48,803 bases of DNA from Alistipes sp. (GTDB taxonomy: Bacteria; Bacteroidota; Bacteroidia; Bacteroidales; Rikenellaceae): the NCBI GenBank assembly GCA_020026415.1, contig JAHHQL010000014.1:1-48803 (forward strand). Direction: 5' to 3'. The notes beneath the pieces were generated by a model. The model had not been told where the DNA came from. It searched no databases and saw nothing but the letters and a program-made list of their open reading frames with translations. The stretch's first letter is position 1. Every line of letters begins with the position of its first letter. Made by a program: the position numbers and the translations under genes. This document shows positions 31,425 to 38,537 of the stretch, piece by piece.

Positions 31425-32303
31425 TTAAGGTTTTTGAATTTTTATTTTTCCTCCGGGCATTACATTAATATCCTTTTTTGTAATTTTATCCTCTTTCAAT
31501 TTTAATTTTTCAGTACAAAAATAACGTAAGTCCTCGAAATCATCATTAGGATATTGTTCATCTACCTCAATTCTTTCTATAATCTTTGCCCAATTAATTT
31601 TAGGATATATTTTTTCATTATTTTTCTTTGTACTTAAAGACTCTTCAATTAGAAAATATCTAAATTCCTTCTCATAATCAAACGCTTTCCGTTTTAAAAG
31701 GAGTAAACTCAAATAATTATCCAAAGTAAAATAATTCCCAAACATTAATGAATACCATTTATTGGGATGTAGAGATTGCTTTGGTTTTCCACTAGGAAGT
31801 ATTTTTTCATGCAAATGAAAAATATCAAATTCGGATAAATTATAATTAACAGGTCCCTCATATAATTTGAAATTTTCTTTTGCATAGATTGATAACTCTT
31901 GACTTAATTTGGATCTATTAATCTTTATTTTTACACACAAGCCTTCAGCTCCCAAATCTTTGTTTGAGTAAACTTTCCACGCAGCATCTGAATCGGAGTT
32001 ATAAGTAAAACAACAAGCATAAACTTTCGGGGTCACCGATTCTACCTGTACTTCCTCTTGTAAATTCACATCACTATAATCAGCCAAATAAAATCTTTGT
32101 TCAAATTGATCTGGCCAACATGATGGTTCACAAAATAAAATTGTTTCTTCCTTTTTTTTTAATGGGAAGGAAATACATTTTTTAAAACTACTAATAGTCA
32201 TATATTTATATAGATACCATTTATTGAAACGGTTTCCGATATAGAATCTATTAGATGTCTTATAATATTGATGTATTCTTCTTAAAAGATTATTTTCTTC
32301 CAT
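31425..32303 (-). CDS. DUF2971-like protein inserted in the hsd operon
   Basis: A 292-residue protein with the order of features I associate with DUF2971: WYLYKYMTISSFKKCI near 28-43, then FCEPSCWPDQFEQRFY (about 57-72), VYACCFTYNSDSDAAWKVYS (about 93-112), and near 208-218 FDYEKEFRYFL. The gene is far more AT-rich than hsdM and hsdR. It is tightly packed, four bases from each neighbour, so it is co-translated with the restriction genes. It may be an accessory defence gene or a guard of the system. It has no role in the known type I mechanism. Confidence 0.6.
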   Translation of the reverse strand: MEENNLLRRIHQYYKTSNRFYIGNRFNKWYLYKYMTISSFKKCISFPLKKKEETILFCEPSCWPDQFEQRFYLADYSDVNLQEEVQVESVTPKVYACCFTYNSDSDAAWKVYSNKDLGAEGLCVKIKINRSKLSQELSIYAKENFKLYEGPVNYNLSEFDIFHLHEKILPSGKPKQSLHPNKWYSLMFGNYFTLDNYLSLLLLKRKAFDYEKEFRYFLIEESLSTKKNNEKIYPKINWAKIIERIEVDEQYPNDDFEDLRYFCTEKLKLKEDKITKKDINVMPGGKIKIQKP

Positions 32304-32307
32304 CTTT

Positions 32308-33423
32308 TTATAAATTTATTTCGCCCGACATTAGTTTTGGAAGGAGTGTATCTCGTTGATTTGCTAAATTATCATTTTCTTTTGACAATACATATATTTG
32401 TCGATCAATATTTTTCACGATCCGTTCAAATTTCAAAATGCTTTCGGAACTTGGGATTAAAACATCTATGTTTTCTAATGCTTTTTTGTTAATACTTCCG
32501 AATACCGTTCCCTCTCCGTTAAATTGGTCAAGTTTTGATTTAAGATTTTTCATCACATAAAAAAGAAAGGAATTATATCCTTGAGAACTATTTAGAGATG
32601 CCAAACCTCGTCCAATACAACATTTATAAGGAACAATATTTAAATCTCCGACAGGGGCGCGAACACTTAATAAGATACTAAACGGGGTGGCATATCTTTT
32701 AGGTTCAGTCGTATATAGCCGTACACGGGGAAATCTATCGCCAAATTCTGTCCGTCCTTGATAAAAAATTATTCCATCTCCATTCTCGTTATAACTACTT
32801 CCTTGCGGAGATTGTCCCATTGTAATATCTGCGATTTCAGAGAGTGTACCGACCCTCCAGCCTTCGGGAATTTTGCCGAGTTCGGAGTCGATGAATTTGC
32901 CGTCTTTGAATGGATCGAAATCAACAAACCACGACTTGAACAATGCCTCTGCCTGCTGTTCCAAATTCTCATTGATTTTCCGATTAACCTCGATCTTATC
33001 ATCCAATGAAGATAAAATATCGGCTATCTCCTTCTGCTTCTCTACATTTGAACAAAAACAGACTTTTATTGGATAAATATGATTCCTATTTAATGTAGGA
33101 ACAGCACTACCTCCTGCATATGATGCAATGGGTAAAGTCTTCAAAAAATAATATAGATATTTAGGATTATTTCCCTTGTAATCATCTACATATAATGTCG
33201 TATTATGAGCCCAACATCTATCATAATAATACACATTACCAATATTTCCACTTCTTCCAATGGTAATACATGGTGTTATAGGTGTGAATTCATCATGAAA
33301 GCCTATTATTCCATTAGATCCTGCGACAGGAATATTTCCATCGCGCATTTGAGATTTAGGCAAATCATACCCTCTCTTAAGACTCAAGACATCTCCTAAT
33401 GTACATTCTTTCCACTCTGCCAT
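32308..33423 (-). CDS. hsdS: Type I restriction enzyme, HsdS specificity subunit
   Basis: The DNA-recognition subunit. It has two target-recognition domains: one beginning at EWKECTLGDVLSLKRGYDLP (about 3-22) and ending near 125, the other beginning at PEGWRVGTLSEIADITMGQSP (about 186-206). Each is followed by a conserved helical spacer (KQKEIADILSSLDDKIEVNRKIN, and SILKFERIVKNIDRQIYVL). The first contains GRSGNIGNVYYY and the second SVRAPVGDLNI, both typical. The recognition sequence cannot be read from the protein. The recognition domains are AT-rich while the spacers look like the surrounding operon, consistent with domain exchange. Confidence 0.93.
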   Translation of the reverse strand: MAEWKECTLGDVLSLKRGYDLPKSQMRDGNIPVAGSNGIIGFHDEFTPITPCITIGRSGNIGNVYYYDRCWAHNTTLYVDDYKGNNPKYLYYFLKTLPIASYAGGSAVPTLNRNHIYPIKVCFCSNVEKQKEIADILSSLDDKIEVNRKINENLEQQAEALFKSWFVDFDPFKDGKFIDSELGKIPEGWRVGTLSEIADITMGQSPQGSSYNENGDGIIFYQGRTEFGDRFPRVRLYTTEPKRYATPFSILLSVRAPVGDLNIVPYKCCIGRGLASLNSSQGYNSFLFYVMKNLKSKLDQFNGEGTVFGSINKKALENIDVLIPSSESILKFERIVKNIDRQIYVLSKENDNLANQRDTLLPKLMSGEINL

Positions 33424-33431
33424 ACCGCCAA

Positions 33432-34964
33432 CTATTTAATCGTAAAACCGACTTTTGAAAGTTGCGTGCGGATCTCATTCTCCAAACGGCGAGACTCCTC
33501 GAACAACGACGACAACTCCGTGGTCAAACGCTCCATCTTATCGTCGAACGGTTCGCCGTCATCCTCCGCATCGGCAATGCCCACATAACGTCCCGGCGTG
33601 AGGATATAATCCTGACGGGCGATCTCGTCCTGCGTCACCGTGGCACAAAAGCCCTTTTCGTCGGCAAGGGTGCCTTCAACATAAGCATTATAGGTGTCGG
33701 CAATCTTCTGAATATCACCGCGAAGTTCGGGATCTGACGAGTCGTTATCGGTCAGTTCGCGCAACTTACGGCTGACCATCGTGCCCATATTGCGGGCGTC
33801 AATAAACAAGGTCGTGCCTCGGCGGCGTTTTTGGCGGTTGAGAAACCACAACGAAACAGGAATACCCGTCGTATAGAACAACTGCGACGGCAACGCCACA
33901 ATGGCCTCCACCAAATCATCCTTAATAATGTTCTCGCGGATCTGTCCCTCGCCGCCCGACTGCGACGACAACGAGCCGTTGGCAAGCACCATGCCGATGC
34001 GTCCCGTGGGCGAAAGGTGGTAGATCATGTGTTGCAACCACGCAAAGTTGGCATTACCCGCGGGGGGAATACCATAACGCCAGCGGGGATCTTCCGGCAA
34101 ACGCTCCGCACCCCAATCGCTCATGTTAAACGGCGGGTTGGCCATCACAAAATCGGCTCGCAGCGTCTTATGCTGATCGTCGAAGAACGTGTCGGCATTG
34201 AACTTGCCCAAATCGGCCTCGATACCGCGGATCGCAAGGTTCATCTGCGCCATTTTCCACGTGGTGGGGTTGCTGTCCTGACCATAAACCGAAATATCGT
34301 TGATATTGCCCTGATGCTTTTCGATAAATTTCGCCGACTGGACGAACATGCCGCCCGAACCGCACGCCGGATCGTACACCCTGCCCTGATAGGGCTGAAG
34401 CACCTCCACAAGGGTACGGACAATGCACGCCGGCGTATAGAACTCGCCCGCAAGTCTTCCCTCGGCCTCGGCAAACTTCGAAAGGCAGTATTCGTAGGTG
34501 CGACCCAAAAGATCCTTTTCATCGCCTTGGGCGTGCATCTTGATGTTGGTGAACAGATCCACCACATCGCCCAAACGGCGTTTGTCCAATTCGGGACGCG
34601 CGAAATTCTTCGGAAGAATACCCTTCAGGCGCGGATTGGAATTTTCGATCTCTCGCATCGCATTGTCGATCGTTATTCCGATTTCGGGTAGATGTGCCGC
34701 GGCGGCGACTTCCGACCAGCGGGCATTCCGGGGTACCCAGAAAATATTCTCGGCCGTATATTCGTCGCGGTCCTCCTCGAAACCCTCGCCCTCGGCAACG
34801 AGTGCCTCATATTTCGTTTCGAAACGATCGGAGATATATTTCAGGAAAATCAATCCCAAAATCACCGATTTATATTCTGATGCGTCGAGATTGCCGCGCA
34901 TCTTGTCGGCCGCCTTCCAAATCTCTTTCTCGAAACCGATTTCGGCGGTATTTGTTTTTGCCAT
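33432..34964 (-). CDS. hsdM: Type I restriction enzyme, HsdM methyltransferase subunit
   Basis: An N6-adenine methyltransferase subunit of 510 residues. An N-terminal helical domain (about 10-150) precedes the AdoMet-binding motif I DPACGSGGMF (198-207). The catalytic motif IV is NPPF at 276-279 (FVMANPPFNMSDW). The C-terminus ends in a helix that binds HsdS. It starts the operon hsdM-hsdS-DUF2971-hsdR. A -7-like TATATTTG (complement 35037-35044) lies about 75 bases upstream. Confidence 0.96.
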   Translation of the reverse strand: MAKTNTAEIGFEKEIWKAADKMRGNLDASEYKSVILGLIFLKYISDRFETKYEALVAEGEGFEEDRDEYTAENIFWVPRNARWSEVAAAAHLPEIGITIDNAMREIENSNPRLKGILPKNFARPELDKRRLGDVVDLFTNIKMHAQGDEKDLLGRTYEYCLSKFAEAEGRLAGEFYTPACIVRTLVEVLQPYQGRVYDPACGSGGMFVQSAKFIEKHQGNINDISVYGQDSNPTTWKMAQMNLAIRGIEADLGKFNADTFFDDQHKTLRADFVMANPPFNMSDWGAERLPEDPRWRYGIPPAGNANFAWLQHMIYHLSPTGRIGMVLANGSLSSQSGGEGQIRENIIKDDLVEAIVALPSQLFYTTGIPVSLWFLNRQKRRRGTTLFIDARNMGTMVSRKLRELTDNDSSDPELRGDIQKIADTYNAYVEGTLADEKGFCATVTQDEIARQDYILTPGRYVGIADAEDDGEPFDDKMERLTTELSSLFEESRRLENEIRTQLSKVGFTIK

Positions 34965-35036
34965 TATCGTTTGTGTCTTTTTGTTTAAACCTTACAGGCG
35001 ACATTGCCCCAACGCGACAAATCGCCAATATCAGTA

Positions 35037-35044
35037 CAAATATA
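35037..35044 (-). promoter_or_regulatory. -7 box of the hsd operon
   Basis: TATATTTG on the minus strand matches TAnnTTTG. I found no clear TTG at the -33 distance, so the promoter may be weak or activated. Confidence 0.4.
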
Positions 35045-35164
35045 CGAAATATCATTGGTTTATACGATGGCGGAAGTTTTTTTTTGAATGGCGTACGGAT
35101 TGCCCGATTCTGCAAAAAACACAAAACGGAAGTCTTCTTTTGCGGGTTTTTCCGCATAAAAAAA

Positions 35165-35194
35165 AGACTGATTGAAAATCTTTTCAATCAGTCT
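35165..35194 (-). terminator. Terminator upstream of the hsd operon
   Basis: A perfect 14-bp stem (35165-35178 with 35181-35194) is followed on the minus strand by seven T residues. It insulates hsdM from the tRNA transcript. Confidence 0.75.
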
Positions 35195-35283
35195 GTCGGG
35201 ATTGGGAAAATTGCTGGGGGTTCACCGGCAATTCGGAGCGGAAGCCCCAATTTTTCTCCTTTCTCGATTCTTGAGAATGAAAA

Positions 35284-35323
35284 AACGGGTGTAAATCTTG
35301 CAAATGCTTGATTTACACCCGTT
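35284..35323 (-). terminator. Terminator of tRNA-Ser
   Basis: A 14-bp stem AACGGGTGTAAATC/GATTTACACCCGTT and a T run on the minus strand, five bases after the tRNA 3' end. Confidence 0.8.
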
Positions 35324-35327
35324 CTTG

Positions 35328-35415
35328 CGGAGAGAAGGGGATTCGAACCCCTGAAACCCTTTAGGGGTTTACTCGCTTTCCAGGCGGGCCAGTTCAACCA
35401 CTCCTGCACCTCTCC
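35328..35415 (-). tRNA. tRNA-Ser (anticodon GGA)
   Basis: The minus strand gives acceptor GGAGAGG with TCTCTCC (one G-T pair), anticodon loop CTGGAAA with GGA, a long variable arm (AACCCCTAAAGGGTTT), T arm GGGGTTCGAATCCCC and discriminator G. It is 88 bases long, as expected of a class II tRNA. Confidence 0.92.
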
Positions 35416-35430
35416 GGTGGGGTCTTAGAA

Positions 35431-35464
35431 AAAAACCTTATAAATCATGCGATTTATAAGGTTT
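35431..35464 (-). terminator. Terminator of tRNA-His
   Basis: A perfect 14-bp stem (35433-35446 with 35451-35464) ends in a T run on the minus strand, between the two tRNAs. Confidence 0.75.
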
Positions 35465-35487
35465 CATCGCCTTGCGGGCCTTTGCGG

Positions 35488-35562
<75 letters not shown>

Positions 35563-35589
35563 ATATTGACACGTCAATCGTATCGGGTG

Positions 35590-35624
35590 CAAAAGTAATA
35601 CACTTTTCCGTTACCTCCAAAAAA
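35590..35624 (-). promoter_or_regulatory. Promoter of tRNA-His
   Basis: TTTTTTG (complement 35618-35624), 20 bases, then TACTTTTG (complement 35590-35597), a complete consensus match 28 bases before the mature tRNA. Confidence 0.7.
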
Positions 35625-35678
35625 AACAGCGGAAAAATTCCATAAATGTTTTGTTCGGAGGTTTTGTGTGCGGGTTCT

Positions 35679-35693
35679 CTGCCAAAATGGCAG
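35679..35693. promoter_or_regulatory. Palindrome upstream of groES
   Basis: CTGCCA-AAA-TGGCAG is a perfect 6+6 inverted repeat 140 bases before the groES ATG. It is a likely protein-binding site for heat-shock control. Two related palindromes occur at 26760-26776 and 28206-28222. Confidence 0.5.
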
Positions 35694-35745
35694 GCGAAGC
35701 GAAGGTTTGTCACCTCCGTTTGCCGGAAAAACTGACAAAATCCGC

Positions 35746-35761
35746 TTGGCACAGCAATTGA
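35746..35761 (+). promoter_or_regulatory. Sigma-54-like promoter element upstream of groES
   Basis: TTGGCAC followed by AGCAA and TTGA places GG and G at the -24/-12 spacing of RpoN promoters (consensus TGGCAC-N5-TTGC). The -12 element has A for C. I found no good TAnnTTTG box before groES, which makes an alternative factor plausible. Confidence 0.35.
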
Positions 35762-35832
35762 TCAGGTAAGAAATGTCTTCGGAAAAAGACAAACCGATAA
35801 AAAGTAACAAACAAATTAAAAACACAAATAAA

Positions 35833-36102
35833 ATGAACGTAAAACCATTATCGGATCGCGTATTGATCCTTCCGAATCCCGCCGAAGAGAAAACAGCAGG
35901 CGGTTTGATTATCCCCGATACAGCCAAGGAGCGTCCTCTGGCAGGCAAAGTTGTGGCTGTCGGCCCCGGTACGCAGGAGGTGAAGATGGAGGTCAAGGTC
36001 GGTGACCGGGTACTCTACGGCAAGTATGCAGGTCAGGAGATTCATGTCGAGGGAGAGGATTACCTCATCATGAAACAGGCCGATATTCTGGCAATCATTT
36101 AG
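35833..36102 (+). CDS. groES: Co-chaperonin GroES
   Basis: The 89-residue lid of the GroEL chamber. The start is the ATG at 35833 (MNVKPLSDRVLILP), which gives the standard length; the open frame runs 20 codons further upstream without homology. The mobile loop is NPAEEKTAGGLIIPDTAKE (about 14-32), and the end is YLIMKQADILAII. groEL follows after 26 bases. Confidence 0.97.
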   Translation: MNVKPLSDRVLILPNPAEEKTAGGLIIPDTAKERPLAGKVVAVGPGTQEVKMEVKVGDRVLYGKYAGQEIHVEGEDYLIMKQADILAII

Positions 36103-36128
36103 TTTGAACTTTTTTAAATCGAAAAATC

Positions 36129-37757
36129 ATGGCAAAAGAGATTAAATATAATGTGGAAGCCCGCGAGATGTTGAAGGTGGGTGTGGATGCACTGTCGAAT
36201 GCAGTGAAGGTAACGCTGGGCCCGAAGGGTCGCAATGTGATCATCGACAAGAAGTTCGGTGCTCCGCAGGTGACCAAGGACGGTGTTTCGGTCGCCAAAG
36301 AGGTCGAACTGGAAGATCCGTTTGCAAACATGGGTGCCCAGATGGTCAAGGAGGTCGCTTCGAAGACCAACGACGATGCCGGTGACGGTACGACGACGGC
36401 TACCGTGTTGGCGCAGTCGATTATCGGTGTCGGTTTGAAGAACGTCACCGCAGGTGCAAACCCCATGGATCTGAAACGCGGTATCGACAAAGCGGTTGCA
36501 ACGATCGTTGCATCGCTTCGTGAGCAGAGTCAGGAGGTCGGCTCCGACATCGCCAAAATCGAGCAGGTGGCCACCATTTCGGCCAACAACGACCACAACA
36601 TCGGTAAACTCATCGCCGAGGCCATGGCCAAGGTCAATAAAGAGGGTGTCATCACCGTCGAGGAAGCCAAGGGTACCGAGACGCACGTCGAGGTTGTCGA
36701 GGGTATGCAGTTCGACCGCGGTTACATCTCGTCGTACTTCATTACCGATGCCGAGAAGATGGAGGCTCAGTTGGAGAAGCCTTACATTCTGATCACCGAC
36801 AAGAAGATTTCGACCATGAAGGAACTGATGGGTGTTTTGGAACCCGTTGCCCAGAGCGGTCGTGCGCTGTTGATCATCGCCGAAGATGTCGATGGCGAGG
36901 CTTTGTCGGCACTCGTTGTCAATCGTCTGCGCGGTTCGTTGAAGATCGCCGCCTGCAAGGCTCCCGGATTCGGTGACCGCCGCAAGGAGATCTTGGAGGA
37001 TATCGCCGTATTGACGGGTGCAACCGTCATCTCGACCGACAAGGGCATGAAGATGGAGGATGCTACGCTGGCTGTGCTGGGTACTGCCGAGAAAGTTACC
37101 CTGAACAAGGAGAACACCACGATCGTAAACGGTGCCGGTGACAAGGATGCCATTTCGGCTCGTGTGGCCGCCATCCGTGCCGCCATCGAGAAATCGACTT
37201 CGGACTACGACAAGGAGAAGTTGCAGGAGCGTCTGGCCAAATTGGCAGGCGGTGTTGCCGTGCTTTATGTCGGTGCCGCAACCGAGGTCGAGATGAAGGA
37301 GAAGAAAGACCGCGTCGATGATGCACTGGCGGCAACCCGTGCAGCCGTCGAGGAGGGTATCGTTCCGGGCGGCGGTGTGGCTTACATCCGCGCATCGCAG
37401 AAACTCGAAGGCATGAAGGGCGACAACGAGGATCAGACAACGGGTATCCACATCGTGAAACGTGCCATCGAAGAGCCTTTGCGTCAGATTGTTGCCAATG
37501 CAGGCGGCGAAGGTTCGGTTGTCGTGAACAAGGTACGCGAGGGCGAAGGTGCTTTCGGTTACAATGCTCGTGACGACAAGTTCGAGGATATGCTCAAAGC
37601 CGGTATCATCGACCCGACCAAGGTGTCGCGTGTCGCTTTGGAGAACGCCGCTTCGGTGGCTTCGATGTTCCTGACGACCGAGTGCGTTTTGGCCGAGAAG
37701 AAATCCGCCGAGCCTGCCATGCCCGCCATGCCTCAGGGCGGAATGGGCATGATGTAA
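36129..37757 (+). CDS. groEL: Chaperonin GroEL
   Basis: The 542-residue subunit of the 14-mer chaperonin. VTLGPKGRNVIIDKKFGAPQ (about 28-47) and the ATP-site GDGTTTATVLAQS (85-97) are family hallmarks. The apical domain spans about 190-375. The flexible C-terminus ends in a short Gly/Met tail (PQGGMGMM). Sequence and length are normal. It forms an operon with groES. Confidence 0.98.
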   Translation: MAKEIKYNVEAREMLKVGVDALSNAVKVTLGPKGRNVIIDKKFGAPQVTKDGVSVAKEVELEDPFANMGAQMVKEVASKTNDDAGDGTTTATVLAQSIIGVGLKNVTAGANPMDLKRGIDKAVATIVASLREQSQEVGSDIAKIEQVATISANNDHNIGKLIAEAMAKVNKEGVITVEEAKGTETHVEVVEGMQFDRGYISSYFITDAEKMEAQLEKPYILITDKKISTMKELMGVLEPVAQSGRALLIIAEDVDGEALSALVVNRLRGSLKIAACKAPGFGDRRKEILEDIAVLTGATVISTDKGMKMEDATLAVLGTAEKVTLNKENTTIVNGAGDKDAISARVAAIRAAIEKSTSDYDKEKLQERLAKLAGGVAVLYVGAATEVEMKEKKDRVDDALAATRAAVEEGIVPGGGVAYIRASQKLEGMKGDNEDQTTGIHIVKRAIEEPLRQIVANAGGEGSVVVNKVREGEGAFGYNARDDKFEDMLKAGIIDPTKVSRVALENAASVASMFLTTECVLAEKKSAEPAMPAMPQGGMGMM

Positions 37758-37799
37758 CGAAGTCGGACCTCTGCTCCCCGGAGCAGAATCCCGTGATAT

Positions 37800-37837
37800 G
37801 CACCCCGTGTCAGACAACTGGCGCGGGGTGTTTTTTT
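37800..37837 (+). terminator. Terminator of groESL
   Basis: CACCCCG (37801-37807) pairs with CGGGGTG (37824-37830), followed by seven T residues, 43 bases after the groEL stop. Confidence 0.75.
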
Positions 37838-37932
37838 GCCAAACTTCCCGACTTGCTTTTCCCGAATCCTCGTTTGGGGCGGATCGGACGAAAAAAGAAA
37901 CGGAAAAAACGGGAAAATCGCGGAATATTTCA

Positions 37933-37940
37933 TAAGTTTG
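37933..37940 (+). promoter_or_regulatory. -7 box of ridA
   Basis: TAAGTTTG matches TAnnTTTG, 41 bases before the ATG. No clear -33 TTG is seen at the expected distance. Confidence 0.45.
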
Positions 37941-37980
37941 CACAAAGAACTACTAATAAATATTTAAACGATATAACATC

Positions 37981-38352
37981 ATGAAAAAGATTATCGCTTC
38001 TCCGCTGGCTCCCAAGGCCGTGGGTCCTTATTCGCAGGCTGTTGAGGCCGGCGCACTTTATATTTCGGGTCAGCTGCCCATCGACGGCGCAACCGGCAAG
38101 ATGGCCGAAGGCATCGAGGCGCAGACCCGCCAGTCGCTCGACAATTTGGGTCACATCCTGCGCGAGGCAGGTTACGATTATTCGGATGTGACGAAGACCA
38201 CCGTTCTGTTGCAGCACATTTCGGATTTCGGTGCCATGAACGCCGTTTATGCCGAATATTTCACGAAGGATATGCCCGCACGCATCTGCTTCGAGGTTGC
38301 CGCCCTGCCGATGGGCGCACTCGTCGAGATCGACGCCGTGGCTGCAAAATAA
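37981..38352 (+). CDS. ridA: RidA-family enamine/imine deaminase
   Basis: RidA hydrolyses reactive enamines and imines made by PLP enzymes such as threonine dehydratase. The 123-residue protein shows PKAVGPYSQAVEAGALYISGQLP (11-33), QTRQSLDNLGHILREAG, the catalytic Arg in PARICFEVAALP (about 99-110) and the end VEIDAVAAK. It is cytosolic and trimeric in the family. It is a single-gene unit with its own terminator. Confidence 0.95.
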   Translation: MKKIIASPLAPKAVGPYSQAVEAGALYISGQLPIDGATGKMAEGIEAQTRQSLDNLGHILREAGYDYSDVTKTTVLLQHISDFGAMNAVYAEYFTKDMPARICFEVAALPMGALVEIDAVAAK

Positions 38353-38416
38353 GCGGAAGAGAATCTCCGCCTGAGAAATCCGTCCCCGCATACGCGAGGC
38401 TGCATTCAACCGCTCG

Positions 38417-38451
38417 ATTGGGACTTTTCCTCACGGAAAGTCCCAATTTTT
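38417..38451 (+). terminator. Terminator of ridA
   Basis: A 13-bp stem (38417-38429 with 38435-38447) followed by five T residues. It lies between ridA and the reductase gene, which argues that the reductase does not start at the upstream ATG 38418. Confidence 0.75.
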
Positions 38452-38537
38452 GCCCTCGGACAGCCCCTCCGCAAGGCAAAGTGCCGAATTATTTTTCAGA
38501 TCCTGCAACGGGATCTTCACCATATACATATAATATA

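Noticed and set aside
35773..35832. 20-codon N-terminal extension of GroES
   Set aside because: Lysine- and asparagine-rich leader without homology; the ATG at 35833 gives the standard GroES start.
38418..38537. 40-codon N-terminal extension of the ribonucleotide reductase
   Set aside because: It overlaps the ridA terminator and has no similarity to the family; MSETKQ at 38538 is the natural start.
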